Shown: piece after piece, positions 26,759 through 35,746 of the stretch | Numbering within the stretch: the first letter of the stretch is position 1 | Layout of the letters: the number at the start of each line of letters is the position of its first letter | NCBI GenBank assembly: GCA_009695285.1 | Contig: SIBH01000007.1 | Coordinates: 1-37,444, forward strand | Direction: 5' to 3' | DNA: 37,444 nucleotides | DNA from: Pedosphaera sp. | GTDB taxonomy: Bacteria > Verrucomicrobiota > Verrucomicrobiia > Limisphaerales > SIBH01 | Translations under genes and position numbers: made by a program | Notes under the pieces: model-generated | Databases searched by the model: none | What the model saw: only the letters and a program-made list of their open reading frames with translations | What the model was told of the DNA's origin: nothing

Positions 26759-29700
26759 TTATTGCCCCACCTCGTAAACATGCAACACCACCGGCGCGTT
26801 GCCGTAACCCAGTCGCTCGCCGCCGTAACGCTGATACCAATCGACACCGGTGAAATCGTCCGTGAAAGAGCCATCCTCGGCCGCGAGCACGCGATCCTCG
26901 AACAGCACGCGTACCGACGTGCCCTTTTTCAAGCCGGCCACAAAAAATTTTGTCCGGGCCAACAATTCCGGTGCCGGGCGATCCTCGTGTTCCCCAAACA
27001 CCACCGTCTCCTTTCCATCCGGCGTCACCAGCACCGTCCGCGCCCACCACACGCGGCCGCCGTCATGCACGAACGCGACGCCATCCAGCAACTTGTCCGC
27101 GGCGCCGATGCGCTCCAGCGGCACCTCCAGTTTCACCCATTCGCCCGCGCCCGGCAACGCGCCCATCGGCGTGGTGGCACCCGGCACGTACGCGAGCGCA
27201 TACGGCTCCACCTTGTTGCCCCAACCGAGGAAGCCGCGCGCGTGCCGGTAAAAGGTCCGCAAAAACCAGAACGCCCGTTCATTGTTCGACCGCAGCCCCT
27301 CCCAATCCACCGCGCCCCACGCCGCCCCGTGCGTCCAGCGGCCATCCGCCTTCACCAGCGCCATGACGTTCTTCGGCGGCGCCCCGTTATCCAGCTTGAT
27401 CCACGTCACCAGCCTGCTCCCGGCAGGCCACTTCTTCGCGTTGGGCAAATACGCGATCCCGTGCGGCACCCAACTCAAGGAATCCGGCTCGCCCGTCGCG
27501 TGATAGCCGTCCGATTCATCACGAAAGATATGCGGATCAACCGTGACCCGCGCCCGCCCGCCCGGCGACGCTTCCGTCGGCGTCCCGCGCCAGTTGCCAA
27601 AGGTCAATCCATGCGTCGTCGCCGCGATGATGACCGTTTTGCCGGCCGCCTTTCGCGTCATGTATTCGATGCCCGGCTCGATCGTGACGGCTGGCGGCTT
27701 CTCCCGCGAATAGATCGCCGGCTGCAGACGCAGCAGTTCCCCGTGCAATCCGCGAAAGGTCGAAGGATCGGCCGGTCCGTGCGCCAACTGCCAGCCCCGG
27801 GTCCCTCGCATCAACTCGACGAACACGTGATACCGCCATCGTTCGTATGGCACACTTTCGTACATCTGCGGGCGCAGCCACACGACTTTTTTTTGCCCCT
27901 CGACCAGCGGCCGCAAATCCGTATGCACCGGCGCGGGATACCACGGCTCCGTCTCGGGATCGTAAATGTCGAAGAAAGGAGCACGCTCGAATTCGAGACG
28001 GTTCCAATAGCCCCCGTGCCCCGTCATCACCGGCTTGCCCGTCGCTGCGCGCAACTGCTCGACCTCCGCTTTGACATCGTCAAGCTGCTTTGGCGTCATG
28101 GCCGTGAAATACGCGAACGCCTCCTCCGGTCCGCGCGACACCGCCGCCACCATCGGCGCGGTGCGCAAGTAAGCCAGATGTTCCGGCGGCCACGGCTTCG
28201 CGCCCGGCGGCAGAAACACCGTGGAAGCATACAGCCCGCTCTTCCACAATGTCTCCAGTTGCGCCTGTGGCATAAACTTCCCCTGCTCGACATGCCGCAC
28301 GCAGTTCGCATCCCAGAGCGCCCGCGTGCCCAGGTTGCCACCGTGCCGGTCGTAAAGTCCCCACGGCTTCAGATTCGTCAGGTCGTAATACTTCCCCGAC
28401 TCCGCCGGCCCGTCGTAAACCGGATTGTGTCCGTAGCTCACGCCCCACGGCATCCACGGCCGGCCGTTGATGAGAAAATCCCCGTCCTTGTTGATCCGCG
28501 CCGACTCGATGGCCGGCTGCGGCCCGTCATGTGCCTGCCGGCAAAACGGCGACGACAGCACGCTCCACGACGCCTGGCCCGCGCCGTCCACCGTGCTGAC
28601 GCGCAGCACCCAGTTGCGCTGCGGATCATTGAACGGCTGCAACGGCAGAAACGAGACGTCCAACTCCGTGACCAGCAGATTGCGGAAATCATCCAGCATC
28701 CCGACGGGAATTCTCGTCCGCTGTTGCGCAATCGCCTCGGGCGTCGCGGGCATCGTGAAGGTCTTCAACACCTCCCCGGTTCCGCGCCGCAAAACTTCCA
28801 GTCGCAGTTCCTTCACCCGCGCCAACTCCGCGGCCGTAAGCCCGAGATTTACACGAACGAACTGCTTTTGTTCCGGGTGCAAATAAAGCGAACCCAACTC
28901 CAGATCCAGCGGCACGGTCCACGTCGCGACGGGCCAGCGTGAGGAAGCCATCACCCGCTGCCGGTGATCGCTCAGCAATAAACCAAACGTCCGCTCCCCA
29001 TAAGCCCGCCCCACGCCGGACAAATCATACGGCATCCGAATCAATCCGCGCGCGCCAACCGGCAGCGGCGTCATCCCCCCGATCATCTTGGGCGCCGCGT
29101 CGCCGGCACCTTCCTCGAGACGGACGGTCAAACCCTTCTCCGCCGGGGGATTCACCAGCTCGGCCGTGACGAAATTAGCTCCCAACAACTGCTCCCCCAA
29201 ATCCAGTTTCTCCAAACGCACCCCGCTCTCTGCTGGCACCGGCGGCGCGGGCTTGACCCCGCGCGCCTGCAATTCTGCCGACGAACTCTCCGGCTCGAAC
29301 ACCGCCACGTCATCCCACCACACTACGCCCGCCGCGTTCTGCTGCGGCTGATGCCCCGTTCCGCCGAGCGTGAACCCGTTCATCCCGCGCGCACACAGCT
29401 TGATCCGGATCGACTTCAACGGCGCCGTCGGCGCGAACACCTGCCGGATCAGCCGCCAGTCCTCGGTGCCAAACGAGAGTGGATTTTTCTGGATGAAATT
29501 GTATCCGTTCAGCCGCTTCCCGTTCTCGTCCTCCGCATCGAGCTGCAACATGCACAACTGATGCGTCTTGATCCACGCCCGCACCTCGATCTGGCGTGGC
29601 GCGGTCTGATTCAGCGCCACCGCGTCGCCCGTCACGCACACCTCGTCACCCGTCGGCACCGTCATCCGCAGCGAACCCTTCCCACCGTGCGGCACCAGAT

Positions 29701-30673
29701 TATCCCGCTCGACCGTGCCGCGATTGTCCGAGTTGGCGTTGTGCCAGGTGTTGAAAATATAATAAATCCCCGGCGGAAAATACCGGTAGCGCTGCGCCCG
29801 CGACCAGCCCTTCGGATACTCCACTCCATCCGGCTCGAACCCGCCGTGTGGCATGAGATTTGGCGCGCCCGGCCCCGGCTCCGTCACCGCCGCCTCGATC
29901 AATTCCACCGAGCCGCCCGTCCCGGCTGCATAGCTAATCTGGCATTCCAACGCCATCGGCAACAGCGCGCCCTTGCCCGAAAATTCCTTGTCCTTCTGCG
30001 CCGCCGCGAGCCACTCCGCCGCCGGCAGCTTCACCTCCACCGTCCGCGCCGCGTAAGTCCCCTCCGGCACCGCCACGCTCGCGCTCGCGATCCGCGCCTT
30101 CGCCGCCGCACCCTCGTTCCAGCCCAGATTCGCCTCCGCACTCAGCCATGATACCGTGAGCGTCACCGCGCCCAACGGCACCTCCTTCGCCACCAGTCGC
30201 ACCGCAAACGTCACATCCCGCACCATTGCCAGTCCGTTCGTGCTTCGCATCGCGACCGCGTCCGGATACCCGCCCGCGTCCGGCCAGCCCACCAGCTTTG
30301 TCGGATTGTGAACCGTCACCCAATTTACCGCCTGCACGGCGCGCGATCCCGGACTCAAAAACACCCGCCGTCCGCCGCGCGGCAGATCCGTCCCGCGCCA
30401 ATCCCACTTCCCCGTGAACCGCCAGCCGTCCGGGTTGTAATCGCGCCGATTAAAAACCTCCGTCGTGTAATTCCAGTGATGGTTCTTCAACTCGGGCAGC
30501 AGGGTCAGCCAATCATCCTGAAAATTCCCGTTGCGCAGCAGGTTCCCCGGCGCGTGCGCCGCGACCGCCGGCGCGCTGGCCATCGCCAGTGTGCAAAGCC
30601 AAAAAATCGCCCGGAAGCATCGCAGGCAAATTCGCGCATGGCTGAACGAATAAGGCTTTGATTTTGCGTTCAT
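26759..30673 (-). CDS. large secreted protein, possibly carbohydrate-active (CBM-like N-terminal domains)
   Basis: Signal-bearing N-terminus from MNAKSKPYSFSHARICLRCFRAIFWLCTLAMASAPAVAA; repeated LLRNGNFQDDW / LMPHGGFEPDGVEYPKGW and WWDDVAVFEPES motifs typical of lectin/CBM-like sandwiches. Family not assigned. Confidence 0.8.
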   Translation of the reverse strand: MNAKSKPYSFSHARICLRCFRAIFWLCTLAMASAPAVAAHAPGNLLRNGNFQDDWLTLLPELKNHHWNYTTEVFNRRDYNPDGWRFTGKWDWRGTDLPRGGRRVFLSPGSRAVQAVNWVTVHNPTKLVGWPDAGGYPDAVAMRSTNGLAMVRDVTFAVRLVAKEVPLGAVTLTVSWLSAEANLGWNEGAAAKARIASASVAVPEGTYAARTVEVKLPAAEWLAAAQKDKEFSGKGALLPMALECQISYAAGTGGSVELIEAAVTEPGPGAPNLMPHGGFEPDGVEYPKGWSRAQRYRYFPPGIYYIFNTWHNANSDNRGTVERDNLVPHGGKGSLRMTVPTGDEVCVTGDAVALNQTAPRQIEVRAWIKTHQLCMLQLDAEDENGKRLNGYNFIQKNPLSFGTEDWRLIRQVFAPTAPLKSIRIKLCARGMNGFTLGGTGHQPQQNAAGVVWWDDVAVFEPESSSAELQARGVKPAPPVPAESGVRLEKLDLGEQLLGANFVTAELVNPPAEKGLTVRLEEGAGDAAPKMIGGMTPLPVGARGLIRMPYDLSGVGRAYGERTFGLLLSDHRQRVMASSRWPVATWTVPLDLELGSLYLHPEQKQFVRVNLGLTAAELARVKELRLEVLRRGTGEVLKTFTMPATPEAIAQQRTRIPVGMLDDFRNLLVTELDVSFLPLQPFNDPQRNWVLRVSTVDGAGQASWSVLSSPFCRQAHDGPQPAIESARINKDGDFLINGRPWMPWGVSYGHNPVYDGPAESGKYYDLTNLKPWGLYDRHGGNLGTRALWDANCVRHVEQGKFMPQAQLETLWKSGLYASTVFLPPGAKPWPPEHLAYLRTAPMVAAVSRGPEEAFAYFTAMTPKQLDDVKAEVEQLRAATGKPVMTGHGGYWNRLEFERAPFFDIYDPETEPWYPAPVHTDLRPLVEGQKKVVWLRPQMYESVPYERWRYHVFVELMRGTRGWQLAHGPADPSTFRGLHGELLRLQPAIYSREKPPAVTIEPGIEYMTRKAAGKTVIIAATTHGLTFGNWRGTPTEASPGGRARVTVDPHIFRDESDGYHATGEPDSLSWVPHGIAYLPNAKKWPAGSRLVTWIKLDNGAPPKNVMALVKADGRWTHGAAWGAVDWEGLRSNNERAFWFLRTFYRHARGFLGWGNKVEPYALAYVPGATTPMGALPGAGEWVKLEVPLERIGAADKLLDGVAFVHDGGRVWWARTVLVTPDGKETVVFGEHEDRPAPELLARTKFFVAGLKKGTSVRVLFEDRVLAAEDGSFTDDFTGVDWYQRYGGERLGYGNAPVVLHVYEVGQ

Positions 30674-30698
30674 AGGTCCAGCGAGGTTTGTTCCAATT

Positions 30699-33600
30699 CT
30701 ATTCAACCACCAGCACACCGCGCATGATGCGCCAGTGGCCAGGGAACGTGCAAAGGAACGGGTAGGTGCCCGGTGCGACGGGCGCGGTAAAGATCAACTC
30801 GGCTTTCTGTTTCGGCTGAACGAGCCCGGTGGCGTGGAGAATTTTTTTTGATTCGGGGATATAACCCCTGGCCAGGCCGTCCGGCTGGAGGGCCAACTTG
30901 TCGGCGAGCGCACCGATTTCCTCAGCGGAACCGGGGGCGAGAATCAGGAGGTTGTGAATCATTAGGTCGGGATTTTCAAAGATGAGGCGGACTTTCGCAC
31001 CGGCTTTCACCCGCAGTTCCTTGGGCGCAAATTGCATTTTGTTCGGCACTGCCCGGACAATGAGTGCATCACCGAAGGCGGCACTGGCCTTTTCAAACTC
31101 GGCGGCTAGGGCGCTGAGGCTATTGGTGTCGGCGGCGGGGCGCGCGGTGGTGAGGCGCTGGCCGAGCGGATCGTAGAGGAAGACAGGCGGCGGATTCTTG
31201 GTGTTGCGGAACGCGACGTCGATGACATTGAGGCCGGAACGGAGATCGAGCTGGACCTGCTGGTCGTTGATCCACATCGAGTCGGAGGACAGGAGTTGGA
31301 CGCCGTTGACGAGGACGTCGAGATAGCCGTGGCGGACGGAGAGGACGGCCGGCTGCGCGGCCTCGGCTTTGACGAAGGTGCGGCGCGTGCCTTTGCCGAG
31401 GTCGAGCCATTGGGTGAGGCGGGTTTCGGGCGCGATTTCGAGAACGGGGACACTGCGGCCTTTGGCGGGCTTGGTGCCGTGCTTGAGATCGGCCAGCATG
31501 TGTTGCACGTCGGCATGGGTTGTGGTTAGCCCATGCAGCGCGTGCTCGACGGCGGGCACGGCGGGGCGGAGATGTGCAATGGCATCCACGACTTCCATCT
31601 GCACGCGCGGGTGCGGGTCGGCGGCCATGTTGTGAAGGAGGTCGGAGGTGTTCAGCAGGCGGTCGGCCTGGAAGCGGATCATGCGGACGGCGGCGGCGCG
31701 ATGGAGCGGAGATTTTGACTTCAGCAATTCGGCGAGCAGCGCGGGACGGGTCTGTTCCAGTCCCTCGGCGACGAAAAGGGTCTCGAGCGCGGACTGGTCG
31801 AACTCGGGATTCGCGCGGTCAATCCCGGCGATCCATTTGTTCAGGCTCGGCAGCACCGTCGCGCCACCTTTGCGCAGCTCAATGCGCGCGTGATGGCGCA
31901 CGATGTCCTGCGGATGCTGGAGCAGCGCGAGCAGTTCGGAAACAGCGGCTCCTTCGATGCGCGGAAATTTTTTCACCACCGGCTTTGCATTGTGCACCAC
32001 ACGCCAGATGCGCCCGTGGTCGTGGTCCCAGTTCGGGTCGCGCATCGCGTGCTGCGCGTGGCCGATGATGGCGCTGCAAAAGTCCGAGACGTAAAGCGCG
32101 CCGTCGAAGCCGAACGCGAGATCGGCGGGGCGGAAGGCGGCGTTCGTTGAGGAAAAGATATCGAGGCGCTTCGAGCCGCGCATGTTGCCGCGCTCGTAGT
32201 CGTATTTCCAGAGCGAGACGGTGCAGTTGCCAAGGAGCGAGGCACTGGCCATGCCCTGCTGGTAGTCGTCCGGAAAATTCGGACTCGAGATGCTCGCGAT
32301 GCCTGAGCCTTTGCCGTTGTCGCCGGCATTGCCGTAGCCGAAGGGATGATAGACGCCCAGCGGCGTCCAGGTGAGCGCCAGCGTGTCGAGCGGGAGGCCG
32401 TCGCCATACATCTGGAAAATGTTACCCGTGCGGTCATAGGTGATCTTCCACGGATTCGGCGTGTTGCTTTGCCACTCGGTCTCGACGCGCCCGGTGCGCG
32501 GGTTCAGTCGGTAGGTCGTGGCGTCAATCCCGCGCACGACACCGAACGGCGTCTCCAGCGTGGAGCGGTGAAACACGCCATCGCAGAAAAGGACGTGGCC
32601 GATGGGATCGGTCGCGATCATCCCGCCGTGATGTGAGTCGGTCACATCAATGCCGCGAAATAGCTCGCGCTTCGTGTCGGCCTTGCCGTCGCCGTTGGTG
32701 TCAGCCATCAGCCAGAGCTTCGGTTGCTCGGAGATGATGATGCCCTCCTCGGTGAAGGCGACGCCGTCAAGCGCGTCGAGGCCGTCGGCGAAGGTTGTGC
32801 ATTTGTCGGCCTTGCCATCGTGGTCGGTGTCTTCGAGGACGATGATTTTGTCCTGTGGCGGCAGGCCCGGCACGGTGTGGGGAAAGGACGGCATGGTCAC
32901 GACCCAGAGCCGTCCGCGCGCGTCGAAGGCGATTTGCACGGGATTCTTCAGCTCGGGAAATTCCACCTCGGACGCGAAGAGATTCACAGTGTAATCGTCG
33001 GCGACTTTGAACTCCGCCTGCGCCTCGGCGGGCGGCCGGATGATGCCGGTGTTCTTGCCGTCGTCACGGCCTTTGATCGGCGGGGGCGGCTGCAGCCAGG
33101 CCAGCGGAAGGTCAGCGAATTTCTTGCCGGGCGATGCGGCCAACTCATGCACAACGGCCTCGGTCGCGGCAATCATCTGATGGTAACGCGGTATCTCGGC
33201 GTTGTATTCACTCTGGCGCTTGCGAATGCCGTAATAGAGATCCGCGTTCTTTGGGCGGGCAATCTCGGCCACGAAATAGTTTTTCCGTGCGACGGCCTTC
33301 GCCACTTCCACCACGCGGGCCTGGTCCGCTTTCGCGACCGCGGCGTCACCGAGCAGCGCGCGGGCGATGACCTGGGCGGTCTCGTGATTGCCCGTGCCGT
33401 TGAGATGAAGGCCGTTTCCGGTCAGGCGGGTCTTGCTCTTCGCATACTGCTGCTGGCTCGTGGTAAACAAATCCACGAAGACCGCCCCGCGTGCCCCGGC
33501 CGTTTCGCCGATGACTTTTGCGCGGTCCGCCAGATCGCGATTGCGCACTTCGACTTCCGGCACCTGCCCGCCCTTCTCCACCGCCGTCGGCGCGAGCAGC

Positions 33601-34022
33601 ACCAGCTTTGCGCCGGGATGCAGTCGCGCGATCTGGTCGAGATACCCGTCGAGTTGCTTGCGAAAATCCGCCAGTCCGACCGGGCCGGCGAACGCTTCGT
33701 TCATCCCGAAGCCCACGATCACGACTTTAGCCGGCCACTCCTTGAGCAGTGCCTTCATGTAGGCCTCGTAACCCTCGGGCCGGAGCCGATAGCCGACTTC
33801 GTCGCCCGTCCACGCGAAGCTGCGGAAATGCAGTTTCTTGTCCGAATGCGCGAGCTGAACCAGCGCCTCCAGTTCGCCGTGCTCGGCCAGTCGCTCGATC
33901 ATGGAGTTGCCGTAGAAAAGAATCGTGTCACCGGGCTGGAGCGCGATCTGGGCCCGCGCGGAAACGGGCGAGAGAAGGCTGAAGGCAAAAACGGTGACGA
34001 GGAGGGCGAGAAATCGGGTCAT
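30699..34022 (-). CDS. SGNH/GDSL-like hydrolase + PVC 'membrane-bound dehydrogenase' beta-propeller + HEAT-like region + C-terminal azurin-type domain
   Basis: ILFYGNSMIERLAEHGELEALVQLAHSD...VVIVGFGMNEAF; YTVNLFASEVEFPELKNPVQIAFDARGRLWVVTMPSFPH...EDTDHDGKADKCTTFADGLD; C-terminal MIHNLLILAPGSAEEIG...YPFLCTFPGHWRIMRGVLVVE with Cys-x4-His-x3-Met copper ligands. Confidence 0.9.
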   Translation of the reverse strand: MTRFLALLVTVFAFSLLSPVSARAQIALQPGDTILFYGNSMIERLAEHGELEALVQLAHSDKKLHFRSFAWTGDEVGYRLRPEGYEAYMKALLKEWPAKVVIVGFGMNEAFAGPVGLADFRKQLDGYLDQIARLHPGAKLVLLAPTAVEKGGQVPEVEVRNRDLADRAKVIGETAGARGAVFVDLFTTSQQQYAKSKTRLTGNGLHLNGTGNHETAQVIARALLGDAAVAKADQARVVEVAKAVARKNYFVAEIARPKNADLYYGIRKRQSEYNAEIPRYHQMIAATEAVVHELAASPGKKFADLPLAWLQPPPPIKGRDDGKNTGIIRPPAEAQAEFKVADDYTVNLFASEVEFPELKNPVQIAFDARGRLWVVTMPSFPHTVPGLPPQDKIIVLEDTDHDGKADKCTTFADGLDALDGVAFTEEGIIISEQPKLWLMADTNGDGKADTKRELFRGIDVTDSHHGGMIATDPIGHVLFCDGVFHRSTLETPFGVVRGIDATTYRLNPRTGRVETEWQSNTPNPWKITYDRTGNIFQMYGDGLPLDTLALTWTPLGVYHPFGYGNAGDNGKGSGIASISSPNFPDDYQQGMASASLLGNCTVSLWKYDYERGNMRGSKRLDIFSSTNAAFRPADLAFGFDGALYVSDFCSAIIGHAQHAMRDPNWDHDHGRIWRVVHNAKPVVKKFPRIEGAAVSELLALLQHPQDIVRHHARIELRKGGATVLPSLNKWIAGIDRANPEFDQSALETLFVAEGLEQTRPALLAELLKSKSPLHRAAAVRMIRFQADRLLNTSDLLHNMAADPHPRVQMEVVDAIAHLRPAVPAVEHALHGLTTTHADVQHMLADLKHGTKPAKGRSVPVLEIAPETRLTQWLDLGKGTRRTFVKAEAAQPAVLSVRHGYLDVLVNGVQLLSSDSMWINDQQVQLDLRSGLNVIDVAFRNTKNPPPVFLYDPLGQRLTTARPAADTNSLSALAAEFEKASAAFGDALIVRAVPNKMQFAPKELRVKAGAKVRLIFENPDLMIHNLLILAPGSAEEIGALADKLALQPDGLARGYIPESKKILHATGLVQPKQKAELIFTAPVAPGTYPFLCTFPGHWRIMRGVLVVE

Positions 34023-34272
34023 GGGTTGAATGAGGTGAACTGCGATTGGAAGCGGGGCAAATGGTGCGGCGGATTTCTAACCCCAGAACTTAACAGACAA
34101 CAGGCCGGACGCTGCCGGGGTCGCGGAAAATTGTTTTGGCGCCGGATTCATGGGCGGTGATTTAGCAATTTCCAGCGAGGCGAGCAAGCGTCGTTTGACC
34201 GGGTTTCATCCTCGTCATGCCGGGCCGGTGACCGCGCCGCTCCCATCCAGACGACGAAACTTCAGTGAGGAG

Positions 34273-35463
34273 CTACAGCAGGGAAAATGGGTTCTGTCTT
34301 GTCTGGAGCGGGAGCGTGACGCGCTGGCCGCCGAGACGATGCGACTCGAACACCGCGGAAATCATCTCCACGGTCGTGGCGCCGGCGCGCGCGTTGCACA
34401 GCGGCTCACGGCCTTCGCGAACGGCGGCAATCAGATCGCGGCCGGAGATGAGGTGATCGGATATCTGCCGGTCAAGTCCGGCAACAGGCTCGGGCTGGCT
34501 GATGCCGGCGGTGGTGATTGGCACCCACGCGCGCGGTTCCTTCAGTGGCTCGAACGGATGGCCCGCGAGCAGGTGCGCCAACGGCGCACGGTCGGCACGC
34601 AGATCGATGATGCCCTTGGTGCCGATGATCTGGACGTTGAAACCGGCGGTCGGAATTCCCGCCTTCGCCACCGAGTCGAAGAAAACCGGGAAGCCGCGCT
34701 TCATCTCGAACCGCGCATGGACTTCGTGGCCAGCCAGCGGGCCTACGCCTTCGGCGCCTTCTCTCACATCCGCGCGCGTCACGGGCCGGCCGTCTTGCAG
34801 CACGGTGGCGGTGCACGCGACTGGCTCGCCGGCGAAGACGGTGGCCAAGTTGAGCAGATGCGAGCCGAGCACCCACAGATCGAGGGAGCCGCCGCGTTCG
34901 TCCTCCTTGCCGCGCGTCCGGATTTCCAGGACGCGCCCGATGGCGTCCTGCTGGATCAGCTTCGTGAGCACGGGCAGGACCGGGTGACAGCGGTTGCGGT
35001 GCGCGACGGCGATCTTCACCTGGTGCCGGTCGGCGGCGGCGATGATTTCATCCGCCTCGGCGGGCGTGCGGCAAAAAGGTTTCTCAATGTAAATACCACG
35101 CGCGCCCGCTTCGATCGCCGCCAGGAGCATGTCGCGGTGTTGATCAACGTGCCGCGGACCGATGGCCACGAGGTCAGGCTTCATCTCCGTCAGCATCTTG
35201 CGGTAGTCGGCGAAGCCCCGGTCGGTCTGTAATGTTTTCAGCGCGCCTTCGAGCCCCCTGGCGCTGGCATCGGCAACGGCGACGATTTTCGTCTCCGGCA
35301 ATTGCAGCCACATCGTGTCCACGCCGTGGCCGTAGTTGCCGCGCCCGGTGTGACCGATGACGGTGACGCGAAGTTTGGGATCGGGATCGGCGGCGTGCCC
35401 CGCGAGTGCGAGACCGGCAGCGGTGGCGGTGATGAATTGACGGCGGTTGATCAGTGAGGACAT
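34273..35463 (-). CDS. Gfo/Idh/MocA-family oxidoreductase with Tat-like leader
   Basis: INRRQFITATAAGLALAGHAA; LRVTVIGHTGRGNYGHGVDT; IEAGARGIYIEKPFCRTPAEADEIIAAA (EKP motif). Confidence 0.92.
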   Translation of the reverse strand: MSSLINRRQFITATAAGLALAGHAADPDPKLRVTVIGHTGRGNYGHGVDTMWLQLPETKIVAVADASARGLEGALKTLQTDRGFADYRKMLTEMKPDLVAIGPRHVDQHRDMLLAAIEAGARGIYIEKPFCRTPAEADEIIAAADRHQVKIAVAHRNRCHPVLPVLTKLIQQDAIGRVLEIRTRGKEDERGGSLDLWVLGSHLLNLATVFAGEPVACTATVLQDGRPVTRADVREGAEGVGPLAGHEVHARFEMKRGFPVFFDSVAKAGIPTAGFNVQIIGTKGIIDLRADRAPLAHLLAGHPFEPLKEPRAWVPITTAGISQPEPVAGLDRQISDHLISGRDLIAAVREGREPLCNARAGATTVEMISAVFESHRLGGQRVTLPLQTRQNPFSLL

Positions 35464-35582
35464 GGCTGGAGGCGGGCCGTTTTTTTCACTGCGCGGATAA
35501 TGACGCTGCGGGGGTCACTGGCCAGACTTATTTTTTGAGCCGCCGCCGGACGGGTGCAGCTTGACACTGTTATCGGAAGCTC

Positions 35583-35660
35583 TGGAAGAGCCGGTATCTT
35601 TGCCGGCGCGATGCGGTAGGTCAAAACACGAACACGCCGGCAAGGATACCGGCGCTCCCA
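35583..35660. repeat. intergenic inverted repeat with GCCGG...CCGGC hairpin arms
   Basis: TGGAAGAGCCGGTATCTTTGCCGGCG (35583-35608) against the reverse complement of CGCCGGCAAGGATACCGGCGCTCCCA (35635-35660). Confidence 0.8.
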
Positions 35661-35746
35661 AAGGCAGACTCCCCACCGGCCAAGAGCGGCGTGGGCGGGG
35701 AGGCCCACGGCGAGACGAGCCTTTCCGGCAGCGAAGGGACGCCACG

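Noticed and set aside
26750-28942. 730-aa + strand ORF antisense to the 1319-aa gene
   Set aside because: Arg/Pro/His-rich low-complexity translation; shadow ORF.
32724-34160. 478-aa + strand ORF antisense to the SGNH-propeller-azurin gene
   Set aside because: Shadow ORF; the - strand frame has recognisable domains throughout.
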